Shown: positions 25,214 to 34,092, counted from the first letter of the stretch. The stretch: DNA of 64,000 nt from Vulcanimicrobium winogradskyi (GCA_003134965.1 PLDA01000002.1:1054001-1118000); one strand, 5' to 3'. The notes: generated by a model not told the origin, from the sequence alone. A program made the numbers and translations.

Positions 25214-25669
25214 TTGAGTTCGGGCGTTAACTGGTGGGCGATCGTCTTAGATGTCGGGGTCGGCCTTGGCGTGCTCCTTGTGGGCCTCGGGGTGTTCATC
25301 GCTTGCTCGGCCATGGCGAAGACGTTCGCGAGACTCAACGGCACGCTCGATGAAGTGGACCGTCAAATCTCCGCGCTCTCGGCGCCGGTTGTCGAGACGC
25401 TGGCCCATGTCGGCGGCATCGCCGACTCCGCCGACGCCGCCGTTGCGCGTCTGGGCGCGGTGGTAGGGACACTCGAAACGGTCGCCGGCAGCGTCGGCAA
25501 CACCGCCAAGCTCGCTTCAGACGCGGTCGCCCCCGCGCTGGTCAACGTCGGCTCTGCGCTCACGGGGATCACCGCCGGACTGAAGCGGCTCGTCGCCGGA
25601 CGCCGCGGCAGAACGCCGGACGGCGTACCGGCCACGCCGACCGACGGAGGCGTTCACACCGGTGTCTGA
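25214..25669 (+). CDS. DUF948 (YtxG-like) membrane protein
   Basis: 151 residues from TTG at 25214, with GGAGGA 6 bases upstream deciding the start. One N-terminal membrane helix (LDVGVGLGVLLVGLGVFIAC) is followed by a long helical/coiled region (LNGTLDEVDRQISALSAPVV) typical of DUF948 and methyl-accepting-type coils, and a polar tail. In Bacillus, YtxG, YtxH and YtxJ are general-stress proteins of the SigB regulon; here the YtxG/YtxH pair sits directly before rsbV-rsbW-sigB. Confidence 0.8.
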   Translation: MSSGVNWWAIVLDVGVGLGVLLVGLGVFIACSAMAKTFARLNGTLDEVDRQISALSAPVVETLAHVGGIADSADAAVARLGAVVGTLETVAGSVGNTAKLASDAVAPALVNVGSALTGITAGLKRLVAGRRGRTPDGVPATPTDGGVHTGV

Positions 25670-25982
25670 GGAGCGCGGCGACGGCGGGGGAGGTCTCGGC
25701 GGTTTCGTCACCGGCCTTGCGATCGGCACGCTCGCGGGGGCCGTGCTCGCGATGATCCTCGCCCCGCAATCGGGCGAAGACACGCGAGATCTTCTCGTCG
25801 CCAAAGCGCGCGAAGCGGGAGAACGCGCGCGGGACACCGCCGGTGACGCCGGCGATCTGCTGGCGCGCGGGCGCCAGATCGTCGCCGATGCGAAGGCCCG
25901 CATCGACGGAGCGATCGTCGAAGGCAAAGACGCAGCAGCGCAGCAGCGCACCACTCTCGAGAACGAAAGCAGCGAAAGCTAG
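25662..25982 (+). CDS. YtxH-family general stress protein
   Basis: 106 residues, GTG start overlapping the DUF948 gene by 8 bases. The N-terminus GGLGGFVTGLAIGTLAGAVL then AMILAPQSGEDTR is the YtxH signature: a Gly-rich membrane helix followed by LAPxSGxxTR. The remainder is an amphipathic helix of Ala, Arg and Asp. Its function in any organism is poorly defined. It ends 8 bases before the RsbV-like gene, so it belongs to the SigB transcription unit. Confidence 0.85.
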   Translation: MSEERGDGGGGLGGFVTGLAIGTLAGAVLAMILAPQSGEDTRDLLVAKAREAGERARDTAGDAGDLLARGRQIVADAKARIDGAIVEGKDAAAQQRTTLENESSES

Positions 25983-25990
25983 GAGATACG

Positions 25991-26335
25991 GTGGATATCA
26001 AAGTCAACGTTCGTGAGTCAGAAGGCGACGCGTACGTCGTCGACCTCACCGGCGAGATCGACGTCTACACTTCGCCCAAGGTCAAGGACGCGATCACGGA
26101 GCTGATCGATCAGGAACACTACAACCTTGTCATCAACCTCGAGAAGGTGCGCTACATCGATTCGACCGGCCTCGGCGTCCTCATCGGCGGCCTCAAGCGC
26201 GTGCGCGAGCACGGAGGTTCGGTGAATCTCGTGTGCACCAACCCGCAGATCAAGAAGATCTTCGACATCACCGGGCTCGTGAAGATCTTCGGGATCTTCG
26301 ACGACGAGCAAAGCGCGATGAAGGCGCTGGTGTGA
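25991..26335 (+). CDS. rsbV: Anti-anti-sigma factor (STAS domain, RsbV/SpoIIAA type)
   Basis: 114 residues from GTG at 25991 after AGGAGA. It is a single STAS domain: DAYVVDLTGEIDVYTSPKV, then VRYIDSTGLGVLIGGLKRV with the Ser (of DSTG) that the kinase RsbW phosphorylates. Unphosphorylated RsbV captures RsbW and frees the sigma factor. The gene overlaps rsbW by GTGA and is followed by sigB, giving the classic partner-switching order. Confidence 0.93.
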   Translation: MDIKVNVRESEGDAYVVDLTGEIDVYTSPKVKDAITELIDQEHYNLVINLEKVRYIDSTGLGVLIGGLKRVREHGGSVNLVCTNPQIKKIFDITGLVKIFGIFDDEQSAMKALV

Positions 26336-26766
26336 ACCCGGCTCTCCTCGAAGTGTCTTCTCACGGCACGGTCGAACTGAAGATCCCCGGCCGCGCGGAG
26401 TGGGTGGCTGTCGCGCGCCTCGCGGTCGCGGCGGTGGCCAGTCGCCTGCGCTTCTCGGTCGACGAGATCGAGGATATCAAGCTCGCCATCGCCGAGGCCT
26501 GTACCAACTCGATCCAGAGCGCCGGCGGCGAGGATGCCGGAACGATCGAGATCGTCTGCGACGCGCTCGAGGACGAGCTCCGCGTCACAGTCCGCGACCA
26601 CTCTCCAGCGGCTCACCTCGAACCCCTGAAAAAAGGCGGGCTCGCCGAGGGCCGCACCGAAGAACTGGGCGTGTTCCTGATTCGCGCCCTGATGGACAGC
26701 GTCGACTACACGAGCGATCCGCACACCGGTACGGAACTCGTCATGGCGAAGCGCGTTACCGTCTAG
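26332..26766 (+). CDS. rsbW: Anti-sigma factor serine kinase (RsbW type)
   Basis: 144 residues of GHKL-type ATPase. The N-box is DIKLAIAEACTNSIQSAGG; the following boxes are reduced, with TVRDHSP in place of the usual DxGxG and EELGVFLIRALMDSVDYT for the second Gly box. RsbW binds SigB and phosphorylates RsbV. The GTG start overlaps the rsbV stop by 4 bases. The altered DHSP box is found in several RsbW-like kinases, so activity is still expected. The usual upstream phosphatases (RsbP/RsbU) are not in the window. Confidence 0.9.
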   Translation: MNPALLEVSSHGTVELKIPGRAEWVAVARLAVAAVASRLRFSVDEIEDIKLAIAEACTNSIQSAGGEDAGTIEIVCDALEDELRVTVRDHSPAAHLEPLKKGGLAEGRTEELGVFLIRALMDSVDYTSDPHTGTELVMAKRVTV

Positions 26767-26768
26767 CC

Positions 26769-27596
26769 ATGTCTTCGTCGGTTCCTCACGTGGACGAGGA
26801 ACGGTGGGACCGCAACCGCGCACGCCAGGCGTTTGCGCGGTTCGCTGAGCTCCGCGCGAACAAGGAGCTCGATAGCGGCACCGACCACTCGGGGCTCAAC
26901 GAGTTCGACCGTTTGCGCAACGAGCTCGTCGTCGCGCACCTGAACCTCGTCCGCTATCTGGCCGTTAAGTTCGCCAACCGAGGCGAGGCGCTCGACGACC
27001 TGATTCAGGTCGGCACGGTCGGCCTGCTCAAGGCGATCGACCGCTTCGATCTGGAGCGCGGCGTGGAGTTCACCACCTACGCGACCCCCACGATCGTCGG
27101 CGAGATCAAGCGCTATTTCCGTGACAAGGGCTGGGCCGTCAAAGTCCCGCGCCGGCTGCAGGAGCTGAACCTGTCCGTCAACCGCGCGATCGAGAAACTG
27201 ACCGTCAAGCTCGGTCACTCGCCGACCGTCGCCGAGCTCGCCGCCCACCTCGGCGCTTCCGAAGAAGACATCCTCGAAGCGCAGGAGCTCGGACAGGCCT
27301 ACAACCTGCTCTCGCTCGACACCGAGCTCAACGGCGAAGGCGACAAGAAGTCGCAGACGCTCGCCGACTACGTCGGCCAGAACGACGCCGGTTTGGAACT
27401 CCTCGAAGACCGCGCCAACCTCGAACGCGCGTTCCAGGTGCTGACCGGCCGCGAGCGCGTGATCTTATACTTGCGCTTCTACGAGAGCGTCTCGCAGACC
27501 GAGATCGCGAAGCGCTTGAACGTCTCGCAGATGCACGTCTCGCGCCTCCAGCAGAAAGCGCTCGAAAAGCTCAAGAACTTCCTGCAAGAGAAGTAG
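26769..27596 (+). CDS. sigB: RNA polymerase sigma factor, SigB/SigF family
   Basis: 275 residues with regions 2, 3 and 4: LVRYLAVKFANRGEALDDLI and GVEFTTYATPTIVGEIKRYF (region 2), VPRRLQELNLSVNRAIEKL (region 3), RERVILYLRFYESVSQTEIA then KRLNVSQMHVSRLQQKALEK (region 4 HTH). This is the group-3 stress/sporulation type controlled by RsbV/RsbW. ATG at 26769 lies 2 bases after the rsbW stop. The 3' end overlaps the convergent membrane-protein gene by 26 bases. It may read the ytxGH promoter, but I could not define a SigB-type promoter with confidence. Confidence 0.94.
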   Translation: MSSSVPHVDEERWDRNRARQAFARFAELRANKELDSGTDHSGLNEFDRLRNELVVAHLNLVRYLAVKFANRGEALDDLIQVGTVGLLKAIDRFDLERGVEFTTYATPTIVGEIKRYFRDKGWAVKVPRRLQELNLSVNRAIEKLTVKLGHSPTVAELAAHLGASEEDILEAQELGQAYNLLSLDTELNGEGDKKSQTLADYVGQNDAGLELLEDRANLERAFQVLTGRERVILYLRFYESVSQTEIAKRLNVSQMHVSRLQQKALEKLKNFLQEK

Positions 27597-28365
27597 CGCG
27601 CCGGCCGAACGGCCAGCGCCGGCGCAGGCTCGCGAGGAAGGCGACGATCAGCAGTACCGAGCCGTCGATCACGGCGTAGCCTCCGGCGATCGCCGAGGGC
27701 GGATTGCCGGAGGTCACGTGCGCCCACGGCGTGTTGGCCAGCCACGTCCAGGCGCCGAACCACGTCCCGGCGATCTCGAGGTCGGTGACGGCGATGAAGA
27801 TGCCGGCGAAGAGGGCCTTGCGCGGGCCGAACAGGATCGCCAGCGTGAACAGCGGCAGCCAGTACCACCCGTGCCAGTCGACACGCTGGGTCAGCCCGGG
27901 AAGCACAGTGACGCCGGCGATCGCCCAAGCCCAGGCCAGCGCGAGGATCACGTACGCGAAGCGGCGTTCATAGCGCTGGACCCACGGCATCGCCGCGAGG
28001 CTGAAAGCGAACACGTAGACGAGGCCGTGGCCGAACGGCACGAACGCCGGGATCGCGCCGAAGCGGTAGCGGTAGCCGCCCCAGATCTGCGAGCCGAGGT
28101 ATTCCCAGCCGGTCGCGACCACGACACAGATCCAAACCTGTGCGCGGTCCGACGGCGAGAGCCGGGTCGTCCAGAGCGCGAGCAGCACGAGGGTGAGCGC
28201 GCCGAGGACGTACTCCCACGGCCACGCGCTCGCCAGCCTGCCGTCGATGAACAAGATCGCCGGCGCGTAGATCAGGACGGCGACCAGAAACCACGGCGAG
28301 CTGCGGGACTGCCCCGCCTGCACGGCGCTCACGGCGCTGATCTTCCGATCCTCGGAGTCGCTCAC
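27571..28365 (-). CDS. Polytopic membrane protein of unknown function
   Basis: 264 residues from GTG at 28365, with about seven or eight predicted helices (WFLVAVLIYAPAILFIDG, YVLGALTLVLLALWTT, VICVVVATGWEYLGSQIWGG). Conserved-looking residues are WEYLGSQIWGGYRYRFG and TDLEIAGTWFGAWTWLANTP, where charged and aromatic residues sit at helix ends. No transporter or enzyme family is recognised. Its gene diverges from alaS across 59 bases and converges with sigB with a 26-base overlap, so sigB and this gene may interfere antisense. Confidence 0.65.
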   Translation of the reverse strand: MSDSEDRKISAVSAVQAGQSRSSPWFLVAVLIYAPAILFIDGRLASAWPWEYVLGALTLVLLALWTTRLSPSDRAQVWICVVVATGWEYLGSQIWGGYRYRFGAIPAFVPFGHGLVYVFAFSLAAMPWVQRYERRFAYVILALAWAWAIAGVTVLPGLTQRVDWHGWYWLPLFTLAILFGPRKALFAGIFIAVTDLEIAGTWFGAWTWLANTPWAHVTSGNPPSAIAGGYAVIDGSVLLIVAFLASLRRRWPFGRRATSLAGSS

Positions 28366-28424
28366 CTCGCCGCCCGAAGGATCGGGGTGAGGAGGCCGGG
28401 GGGCGCGAACCTGACGCGTCGGCC

Positions 28425-31043
28425 ATGACTTCCCAAGAGCTCCGTCAAGCGTTCGTCGACTATTTCGTGCGGCAGAAGCACGTGCATCTGCCCGCCGCCT
28501 CGCTCATCCCCGACGAGATGAGCACCACGCTGTTCACGATCGCGGGGATGGAGCAGTTCGTCCCGGTCTTCCTCGGTGACTCGCCTGCGCCGGCGGCGCG
28601 GGCGGTCACCGTGCAGCGGTGCCTGCGCGTCGCGGGCGCCAAGTCGGATATTGAGAACGTCGGGCGGACCGGGCGGCACGGCACGTTTCTCGAGATGCTC
28701 GGGAACTTCTCGTTCGGCGACTACTACAAGTCCGAAGCGATCGGCTTCGCGTGGGATTTCCTGACCACTGTGATGCGCGTCGACCCGGCGAAGCTCTCCG
28801 TCACGGTCCACACCTCCGACGACGACGCGCAGCGCATCTGGGAGACCGAGATCGGGCTCGAGCCGGCCCGCATCACCCGCTGGGACGAAGACAACTTCTG
28901 GACGATGGGCGCGACCGGTCCGTGCGGCCCGTGCAGCGAGATCTTCTACGATACCGGTGCGGAGAACGCGTCAGGACCCGACGACGACGGTCCGAACAAG
29001 GGCGACCGCTACGTCGAGATATGGAACGTCGTCTTTCAGCAGTACAACCGCGGCGCCGACGGCACGCTGACGGAGCTTCCGCGGAAGGCGATCGATACCG
29101 GCGCCGGCTTCGAGCGGATGCTCGCGGTCGCGAACGGCAAGGTCTCGATGTACGAGACCGATCTGTTCACCGATCTGATCGCCGCGCAGCCGCCGGTCGG
29201 CAAGACGTCGCTCGCGCCCGACGAGCAGCTGGTGCGCCGGCGGATCATCGCCGATCACGCGCGCGCTGCTACGTTCCTGATCGCCGACGGCGTCTACCCG
29301 TCGAACACCGAGCGCGGCTTCGTGCTGCGCTTCTTGATCCGGCGCGCGATCCGCAACGGCCGTCTGCTCGGGTTCCCGCGCGAGTTCATGGCCGATCTCG
29401 CGGGCGCGGTGGTGACCTCGCTCGAGAGCGGCTATCCCGAGCTGCGCGCGCGTCTCGGCGACGTGCAGAACGCGCTGCGCGCCGAGGAAGCCGGCTTCTT
29501 GCGCACGCTCGACCGCGGCATCGAGCTGCTCGAAGCCGAGATGGACGAGGCGATCCGCGACTGCACGATGCTGATCTCGGGCGAAGACGCGTTCGTGCTG
29601 CACGACACCTACGGCTTCCCGTTCGAGCTCACGCGTGAGATCGCGAGCGAGCGCGGCGTCGCCGTCGACTCGATCGGCTTCGAACGGAAGATGACCGAGC
29701 AACGCGAACGCGCGCGCGCCGACGCCGCGTCGAAGCGCGCGGTGGTGAGCGTCAGCGACGTGGCGATCGGCTCCTCGGCGTTCGAAGGCTACGGCGGCCT
29801 GGAGGCCGACGGCACGGTGCAGACGATCCTGGTCGGCGGCGGGCCGGTCGACGCGATCGAGGCCGAGACCGAGGCGCAGATCATCCTCGATCGCACCTCG
29901 TTCTACGCCGAGAAGGGTGGCCAGGTCGGCGACCACGGACGCATCACCACATCGACCGGCGTCTTCGAGGTGACCGACACCCAGTACGTCGGTGAGGCGA
30001 TCGCGCACCACGGCCGCCTCGTGCGCGGTGCGTTCGCGGTCGGGATGCTCGCGCACACGCAGGTGTATCCGGAGTGGCGCGCAGAGATTCGCCGCCACCA
30101 CACCTCGGCGCACTTGCTGCAGCGCGCCCTCAAAGACGTCCTCGGCGAAGACGTGATCCAAGCTGGGTCGTGGGTCGGCGTCGACCGCATGCGGTTCGAC
30201 TTTCGTAGTCCGAGCGGCGCGCTCACGCCGCTGCAGCGCCGCGCGGTGACGCAGCGGGTGAACGACCTCATCCGCGCCGACTATCATCAGGAGATGAACG
30301 AGCTCGCGATCGAGGACGCGAAGGCGACCGGCGCGATCACGATGGCCGGCGAGAAGTACGGTGACCGCGTGCGCGTGGTCGGCTTCGGGCCGTCGGTCGA
30401 GTTCTGCGGCGGCACGCACGCACACACCACCGGCGAGCTCGGCCTGTTCGTGATGCTGAGCGAGAGCTCGATCGGAAGCGGCGTGCGGCGCATCGAGGCG
30501 ATCGTCGGAAAAGCCGCCGAGTCGTACGTCGAGCGGCAGCAGGACACCCTCGCGATGCTCGGCGAGAAACTCTCGGCGAAGCCCGACGAGCTGGTCGAGC
30601 GCGTCGACCGTTTGCAGTCCGAGGTGCGCGAGTTGCAAAAGGCGATGGGCGAGATCAAGGCGCGGCTCGCGGCCGGTGATGCGGCGACCTACGCCGACCG
30701 TGCCGAGATGATCGGCGGTGTCCCCGTCGTCGCTGAGGTCGTCCCCGAGGCGAACGCCGAGGCGCTGCGCGCGCTCGGCAACGCGATCCGCGCGCGGTTG
30801 AAGTCCGGTGTCGTCGCGCTGGTCGGCACCGACGGCGCGTCGGCATCGCTGTTCGCGAGCGCGAGCGACGAAGCGGTGAAGGCGGGCGTCCACGCCGGGA
30901 ACCTCGTCAAGGCCGCGGCGCCGCTGGTCGGCGGCAAGGGCGGCGGCGCGCCCGCGCAGGCGCAGGGCGGGGGCAAAGACCCCTCCGGGGCGGACGCCGC
31001 GCTTACCGCGATGCGCGAGCTCATCGGCAAGCAAACGGCGTGA
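28425..31043 (+). CDS. alaS: Alanyl-tRNA synthetase
   Basis: 872 residues, the usual full length. The class II catalytic domain includes FTIAGMEQFVPVFLGD, TGRHGTFLEMLGNFSFGDYY and GATGPCGPCSEIFYD; the editing domain has the zinc motif residues HHTSAHLLQ and EFCGGTHAHTTGE; the C-terminal DHHA1 domain ends with GGKGGGAPAQAQGG and GADAALTAM. The enzyme charges tRNA-Ala and clears Ser/Gly mischarging. The following secreted-protein gene overlaps its stop by GTGA. No T-box or other leader structure is evident in the 59-base upstream gap. Confidence 0.97.
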   Translation: MTSQELRQAFVDYFVRQKHVHLPAASLIPDEMSTTLFTIAGMEQFVPVFLGDSPAPAARAVTVQRCLRVAGAKSDIENVGRTGRHGTFLEMLGNFSFGDYYKSEAIGFAWDFLTTVMRVDPAKLSVTVHTSDDDAQRIWETEIGLEPARITRWDEDNFWTMGATGPCGPCSEIFYDTGAENASGPDDDGPNKGDRYVEIWNVVFQQYNRGADGTLTELPRKAIDTGAGFERMLAVANGKVSMYETDLFTDLIAAQPPVGKTSLAPDEQLVRRRIIADHARAATFLIADGVYPSNTERGFVLRFLIRRAIRNGRLLGFPREFMADLAGAVVTSLESGYPELRARLGDVQNALRAEEAGFLRTLDRGIELLEAEMDEAIRDCTMLISGEDAFVLHDTYGFPFELTREIASERGVAVDSIGFERKMTEQRERARADAASKRAVVSVSDVAIGSSAFEGYGGLEADGTVQTILVGGGPVDAIEAETEAQIILDRTSFYAEKGGQVGDHGRITTSTGVFEVTDTQYVGEAIAHHGRLVRGAFAVGMLAHTQVYPEWRAEIRRHHTSAHLLQRALKDVLGEDVIQAGSWVGVDRMRFDFRSPSGALTPLQRRAVTQRVNDLIRADYHQEMNELAIEDAKATGAITMAGEKYGDRVRVVGFGPSVEFCGGTHAHTTGELGLFVMLSESSIGSGVRRIEAIVGKAAESYVERQQDTLAMLGEKLSAKPDELVERVDRLQSEVRELQKAMGEIKARLAAGDAATYADRAEMIGGVPVVAEVVPEANAEALRALGNAIRARLKSGVVALVGTDGASASLFASASDEAVKAGVHAGNLVKAAAPLVGGKGGGAPAQAQGGGKDPSGADAALTAMRELIGKQTA

Positions 31044-31735
31044 TCGTACTGCTTGCGGCGGGGCTTGCGCTCGGCACGGTGACCGCGACGGCGACCCCCG
31101 CGCCGCTGCTCGCGCCGGCCGCGGTGATCGCGAAGTACAAGACCGCGCTCGCCGCGCTGAAAGAACCGCACGACTTCGTGTTCGTGTACACGATGCAGCA
31201 GACGGGGACGCGCACGCTCGAGCAGACCCACCGCGTCTTTCGTAGCGGGAAGGACGAACGCGATGAGACGATGGCGGTGAACGGGACGCGCTCGATCGCG
31301 CCGGTCGTGCGCATCTTCCGCAACCGCCCCTACCGCTACAGCGTGACGGCGCTCGCGCCGCAGCCGGCGGCGTACGCCTTTACGTATGAGGGCGTGCACC
31401 GCGACGGCAAGCACGTCGACTACGTCTTCTCCCTCTCCCCGAAGAAGCGCAAGCGGGGGATCACGTTCACGCAGGTGGCGATCGACGGGGTGACGTTCCT
31501 GCCGCAGTCGGTCGCGTTCGCGGCCGATCAGCATGCCGCGCGCGGCAGCGTGACGTTCGGGAAGGCCGATCGCTACTGGGTCGCGCGCGGCGCGAACGCG
31601 CAGGCCAACGCGCCGGGCGGCGTCGCGCACGAGCGGCTCGCGTTCGCCAACTGGCGCTTCCCCAAGGGCCTGCCGCGGTCGACGTTCGCCATGCCGCGCC
31701 CGCTCCCGACGCTGCGGCCGACCACGCTGCCCTAG
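31040..31735 (+). CDS. Exported hypothetical protein
   Basis: 231 residues from GTG overlapping the alaS stop. The N-terminus IVLLAAGLALGTVTATATPA is a signal peptide. The mature part alternates short beta strands (DFVFVYTMQQTGTRTLEQTH, SIAPVVRIFRNRPYRYSVTA, GVTFLPQSVAFAADQHAARG), a pattern like LolA/LppX-type half-barrels, but no family motif is certain. The coupling with alaS probably reflects compact genome packing rather than function. Confidence 0.6.
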   Translation: MIVLLAAGLALGTVTATATPAPLLAPAAVIAKYKTALAALKEPHDFVFVYTMQQTGTRTLEQTHRVFRSGKDERDETMAVNGTRSIAPVVRIFRNRPYRYSVTALAPQPAAYAFTYEGVHRDGKHVDYVFSLSPKKRKRGITFTQVAIDGVTFLPQSVAFAADQHAARGSVTFGKADRYWVARGANAQANAPGGVAHERLAFANWRFPKGLPRSTFAMPRPLPTLRPTTLP

Positions 31736-31768
31736 AACCACGGGGGCCCGCGGCGGCGTACCGTCGGT

Positions 31769-32092
31769 ATGAGAACAGCCCTCCTCGGCGCCGCAGCGCT
31801 CGTCGCGCTGCTGGCAGCCGCTCCGTCGGCTCGTCCGGCAACGGTCGTGCACATCCGGGACGACGCCTTCGTCCCGCCCTCGGTCACTGTCCGGGCGGGC
31901 GACCAGGTGACCTTCATCAACGACGACGACGACGCGCACACTGCGACGGCCGACGATGCCTCGTGGGACTCCGAAGGGCTGAACCAGGGCCAGAAATGGA
32001 CGCACGCGTTCGCGAAGGCCGGGAAAATCGCGTACCACTGCACCGTCCACCCCATGATGCACGGCACGGTCGTCGTGCGGAGCGGGTCATGA
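31769..32092 (+). CDS. Exported cupredoxin (plastocyanin/amicyanin-like)
   Basis: 107 residues: signal peptide (LLGAAALVALLAAAPSARPA) and a type 1 copper fold. Copper ligands are a His in DDDAHTATA and the Cys, His and Met of AYHCTVHPMMHG. VHIRDDAFVPPSVTVRAGDQ is the usual first strand pair. It is a small periplasmic electron carrier or copper-binding protein. The stop overlaps the phosphoesterase start as ATGA, and an ECF sigma/anti-sigma pair follows, so the unit may respond to copper or oxidative stress; that link is inference. Confidence 0.9.
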   Translation: MRTALLGAAALVALLAAAPSARPATVVHIRDDAFVPPSVTVRAGDQVTFINDDDDAHTATADDASWDSEGLNQGQKWTHAFAKAGKIAYHCTVHPMMHGTVVVRSGS

Positions 32093-32979
32093 GGCGTCGC
32101 GACTTCGTCCACCACGTCGCGTGGACCGGCGCCGGGATCGTCTACATGCTCGGCGCCGAGGGCGTCGTGCGAGCGACCGCCGACGCGGCGCCGGGAACGT
32201 TCTCGTTCGTCCAGATCAGCGACAGCCACATCGGCTATTCCGGTCCGGCCAACGACGACGTCCGCGCCACCCTGCAGAAGGCCGTCACCGGCATCAACGC
32301 GATGCCGAACCAGCCGGCGTTCGTGATCCACACCGGCGACGTCACCCATCTCAGCAAGGCCGTGGAGTTCGACGATGCCCGCGCGATCCTGAGCACGCTG
32401 CGGGCGCCGTTGATCACCCTGCCCGGCGAGCACGACGTGATCGGCGTGGAGGGACCGAAGAGGTTCGCAGCCTCCTTCGGCCGCAAGGACGCGGCGGGAC
32501 GCGGTTGGTCCTCGTGGGACCAGGGCGGGATCCATTTTGTCGCGCTGATCAACGTCGGCGAAGGCGAGACGATGGGGATGCTCGGCGAAGAGCAGCTGGC
32601 CTGGCTCCAGCACGATCTCGCGGCCCGCAAGCCGGAGACCCCGCTGGTCGTCTTCGGGCACGTCCCGCTCTTCGCGGTCTACCCGGAGTGGGGCTGGACG
32701 ACGAGCGACGGGACGAAGGCGATCGCGATGCTGCGCCGCTTCGCCGCCGTCACCGTGCTGAACGGCCACATCCATCAGGTGGTCGAGCAGACCGACGGCG
32801 CTATCCGGTTCGCAACCGCGCGCTCGACGGCGTTCCCCCAGGCTGCGCCTGGGGCACCCGGTGCGAAGCCCGGGCCGCTGAAGGTGGCGCCGGACTCCCT
32901 GCTCGGCGTGCTCGGATACCGCACCGTCCAGGTCGAGGGGGCCGGTTCGTGGCGCGAGCGTACGCTGGCACAAAGCTGA
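32089..32979 (+). CDS. Exported calcineurin-like metallophosphoesterase
   Basis: 296 residues from ATG at 32089. MRRRDFVHHVAWTGAGIVYM is a Tat-type signal. The five metal motifs are present in order: VQISDSHIGYSG (DxH), VIHTGDVTHLS (GD), LPGEHDVIG (a GNHD variant with Glu for Asn), VFGHVPLF (GH) and VLNGHIHQVVE (GHxH). The Glu replaces the Asn that normally bridges the metals and contacts phosphate, which may alter activity. It lies in an operon with a cupredoxin upstream and ECF sigma and anti-sigma genes downstream. Confidence 0.88.
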   Translation: MRRRDFVHHVAWTGAGIVYMLGAEGVVRATADAAPGTFSFVQISDSHIGYSGPANDDVRATLQKAVTGINAMPNQPAFVIHTGDVTHLSKAVEFDDARAILSTLRAPLITLPGEHDVIGVEGPKRFAASFGRKDAAGRGWSSWDQGGIHFVALINVGEGETMGMLGEEQLAWLQHDLAARKPETPLVVFGHVPLFAVYPEWGWTTSDGTKAIAMLRRFAAVTVLNGHIHQVVEQTDGAIRFATARSTAFPQAAPGAPGAKPGPLKVAPDSLLGVLGYRTVQVEGAGSWRERTLAQS

Positions 32980-32999
32980 TCGCCGTCGAAGGGCGTCCG

Positions 33000-33503
33000 A
33001 TGGCGCTCGATGAGGCGGCGTTCGAGAACGCGTACCGCGCGCACGCGGCGCGGCTGCGCGCGGTCGCATTCGACATACTGCGCGATCGCGACGGCGCCGA
33101 GGACGTGGTGCACGGCGCGCTGATCCGGGTGTGGAGCACCGGTGCCTACCGGCCCGAGCGCGGGCCGCTGCTGCCGTACTTGATCGCGTGCGTGCGCCGC
33201 GAGGCGCTCGACGGGCTCCGCGGATCGAAGCGGCGGCATCTGCGCGAAGTCCGTGCCGGGATGGACGCGCCGCGGACGGTCGACGAGACCGCCGCGCTCG
33301 ATCCGATCGAAGCGCGGCGTGTCGCGCGCGCGCTCGATTGCATCCCCGATGTCCAGCGCGACGTCATCGTCCGCGCCTACTACGGGTATCGCACGCTGGC
33401 CGAGGTGGCGCAGGACACGAACCTCCCGCTCGGCACCGTGAAGAGCCGGCTCTCCGCGGGCCTGCGCCGTCTCCACACCGAACTCACCGAAGGACTCCGA
33501 TGA
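33000..33503 (+). CDS. ECF RNA polymerase sigma factor
   Basis: 167 residues. Region 2 is ENAYRAHAARLRAVAFDIL with RDRDGAEDVVHGALIRVW; region 4 is IPDVQRDVIVRAYYGYRTLA with LPLGTVKSRLSAGLRRLHTE. The short length and linker are typical ECF. ATG at 33000 is 20 bases after the phosphoesterase stop, and the stop overlaps the anti-sigma start (ATGA), so it is controlled by its coupled membrane partner. The signal could concern copper or envelope stress given the cupredoxin gene two places upstream. Confidence 0.92.
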   Translation: MALDEAAFENAYRAHAARLRAVAFDILRDRDGAEDVVHGALIRVWSTGAYRPERGPLLPYLIACVRREALDGLRGSKRRHLREVRAGMDAPRTVDETAALDPIEARRVARALDCIPDVQRDVIVRAYYGYRTLAEVAQDTNLPLGTVKSRLSAGLRRLHTELTEGLR

Positions 33504-34087
33504 ACCACCTCGATGACGACGCCGAGCTCTACGCGCTCGGCCTGACCGACCGCGACCGGAACGCAGAGATCGAGGCGCACATCACGGACTGCGCGGACTG
33601 CCGTGCGCGCGTCATCGCCGCCGAAGCGGCCGCCGCCGCGCTCGCTGCGACGCTGCCGCCGGTCCCGACCGCCGCGCGGCGCCAAACGTGGTGGCCTGCA
33701 CTGGCAACTGCGGCGGCGGTCGTGTTCGCGGCTACCGCGGCCGTGCAAGGGTCTGCCTCGTACACGGCCCGCGCGGAGCTGGAGCGGACCGACGTCGCGC
33801 TGACCGCTATCGCATCCTCGCACTTCGGTCACACGACGCTGACCAGCGAGCCCGGCGTCGTCGCGAAGGCGCTGTACGCGCGCGACGGCGCGTGGTGCTA
33901 CGTCGTCGTGACCGGCGCGCCGCGCGGCGCGCACGTCGTGCTCCGCCGCGGAGCGGCGACGCGCGACGCCGGCACGCTCGATGCCGGCGGAGCGGCGACC
34001 CTGTTCGTTCGCGCGCCCGGACATCCCGACGAGATCTCGATCATCGCCGACAACCACGTCGTCGCGCACGGGGCCCCCGTCTACTAG
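33500..34087 (+). CDS. Membrane anti-sigma factor (zinc-finger, RskA-like)
   Basis: 195 residues. The N-terminal anti-sigma domain has the ZAS motif EAHITDCADCRARVI (HxxxCxxC); one membrane helix follows (WWPALATAAAVVFAATAAVQ); the outer C-terminal domain (VAKALYARDGAWCYVVVTGA, GHPDEISIIADNHVV) is an RskA-type fold. It would hold the co-encoded ECF factor at the membrane and release it after proteolysis or redox change. No cognate protease gene is visible in the window. Confidence 0.9.
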   Translation: MNHLDDDAELYALGLTDRDRNAEIEAHITDCADCRARVIAAEAAAAALAATLPPVPTAARRQTWWPALATAAAVVFAATAAVQGSASYTARAELERTDVALTAIASSHFGHTTLTSEPGVVAKALYARDGAWCYVVVTGAPRGAHVVLRRGAATRDAGTLDAGGAATLFVRAPGHPDEISIIADNHVVAHGAPVY

Positions 34088-34092
34088 AGCTA

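Noticed and set aside
28971..31034. 687-residue open frame on the minus strand
   Set aside because: It is antisense to alaS in GC-rich DNA where opposite frames rarely meet stops; its composition is Arg/Ala-rich and matches no family.
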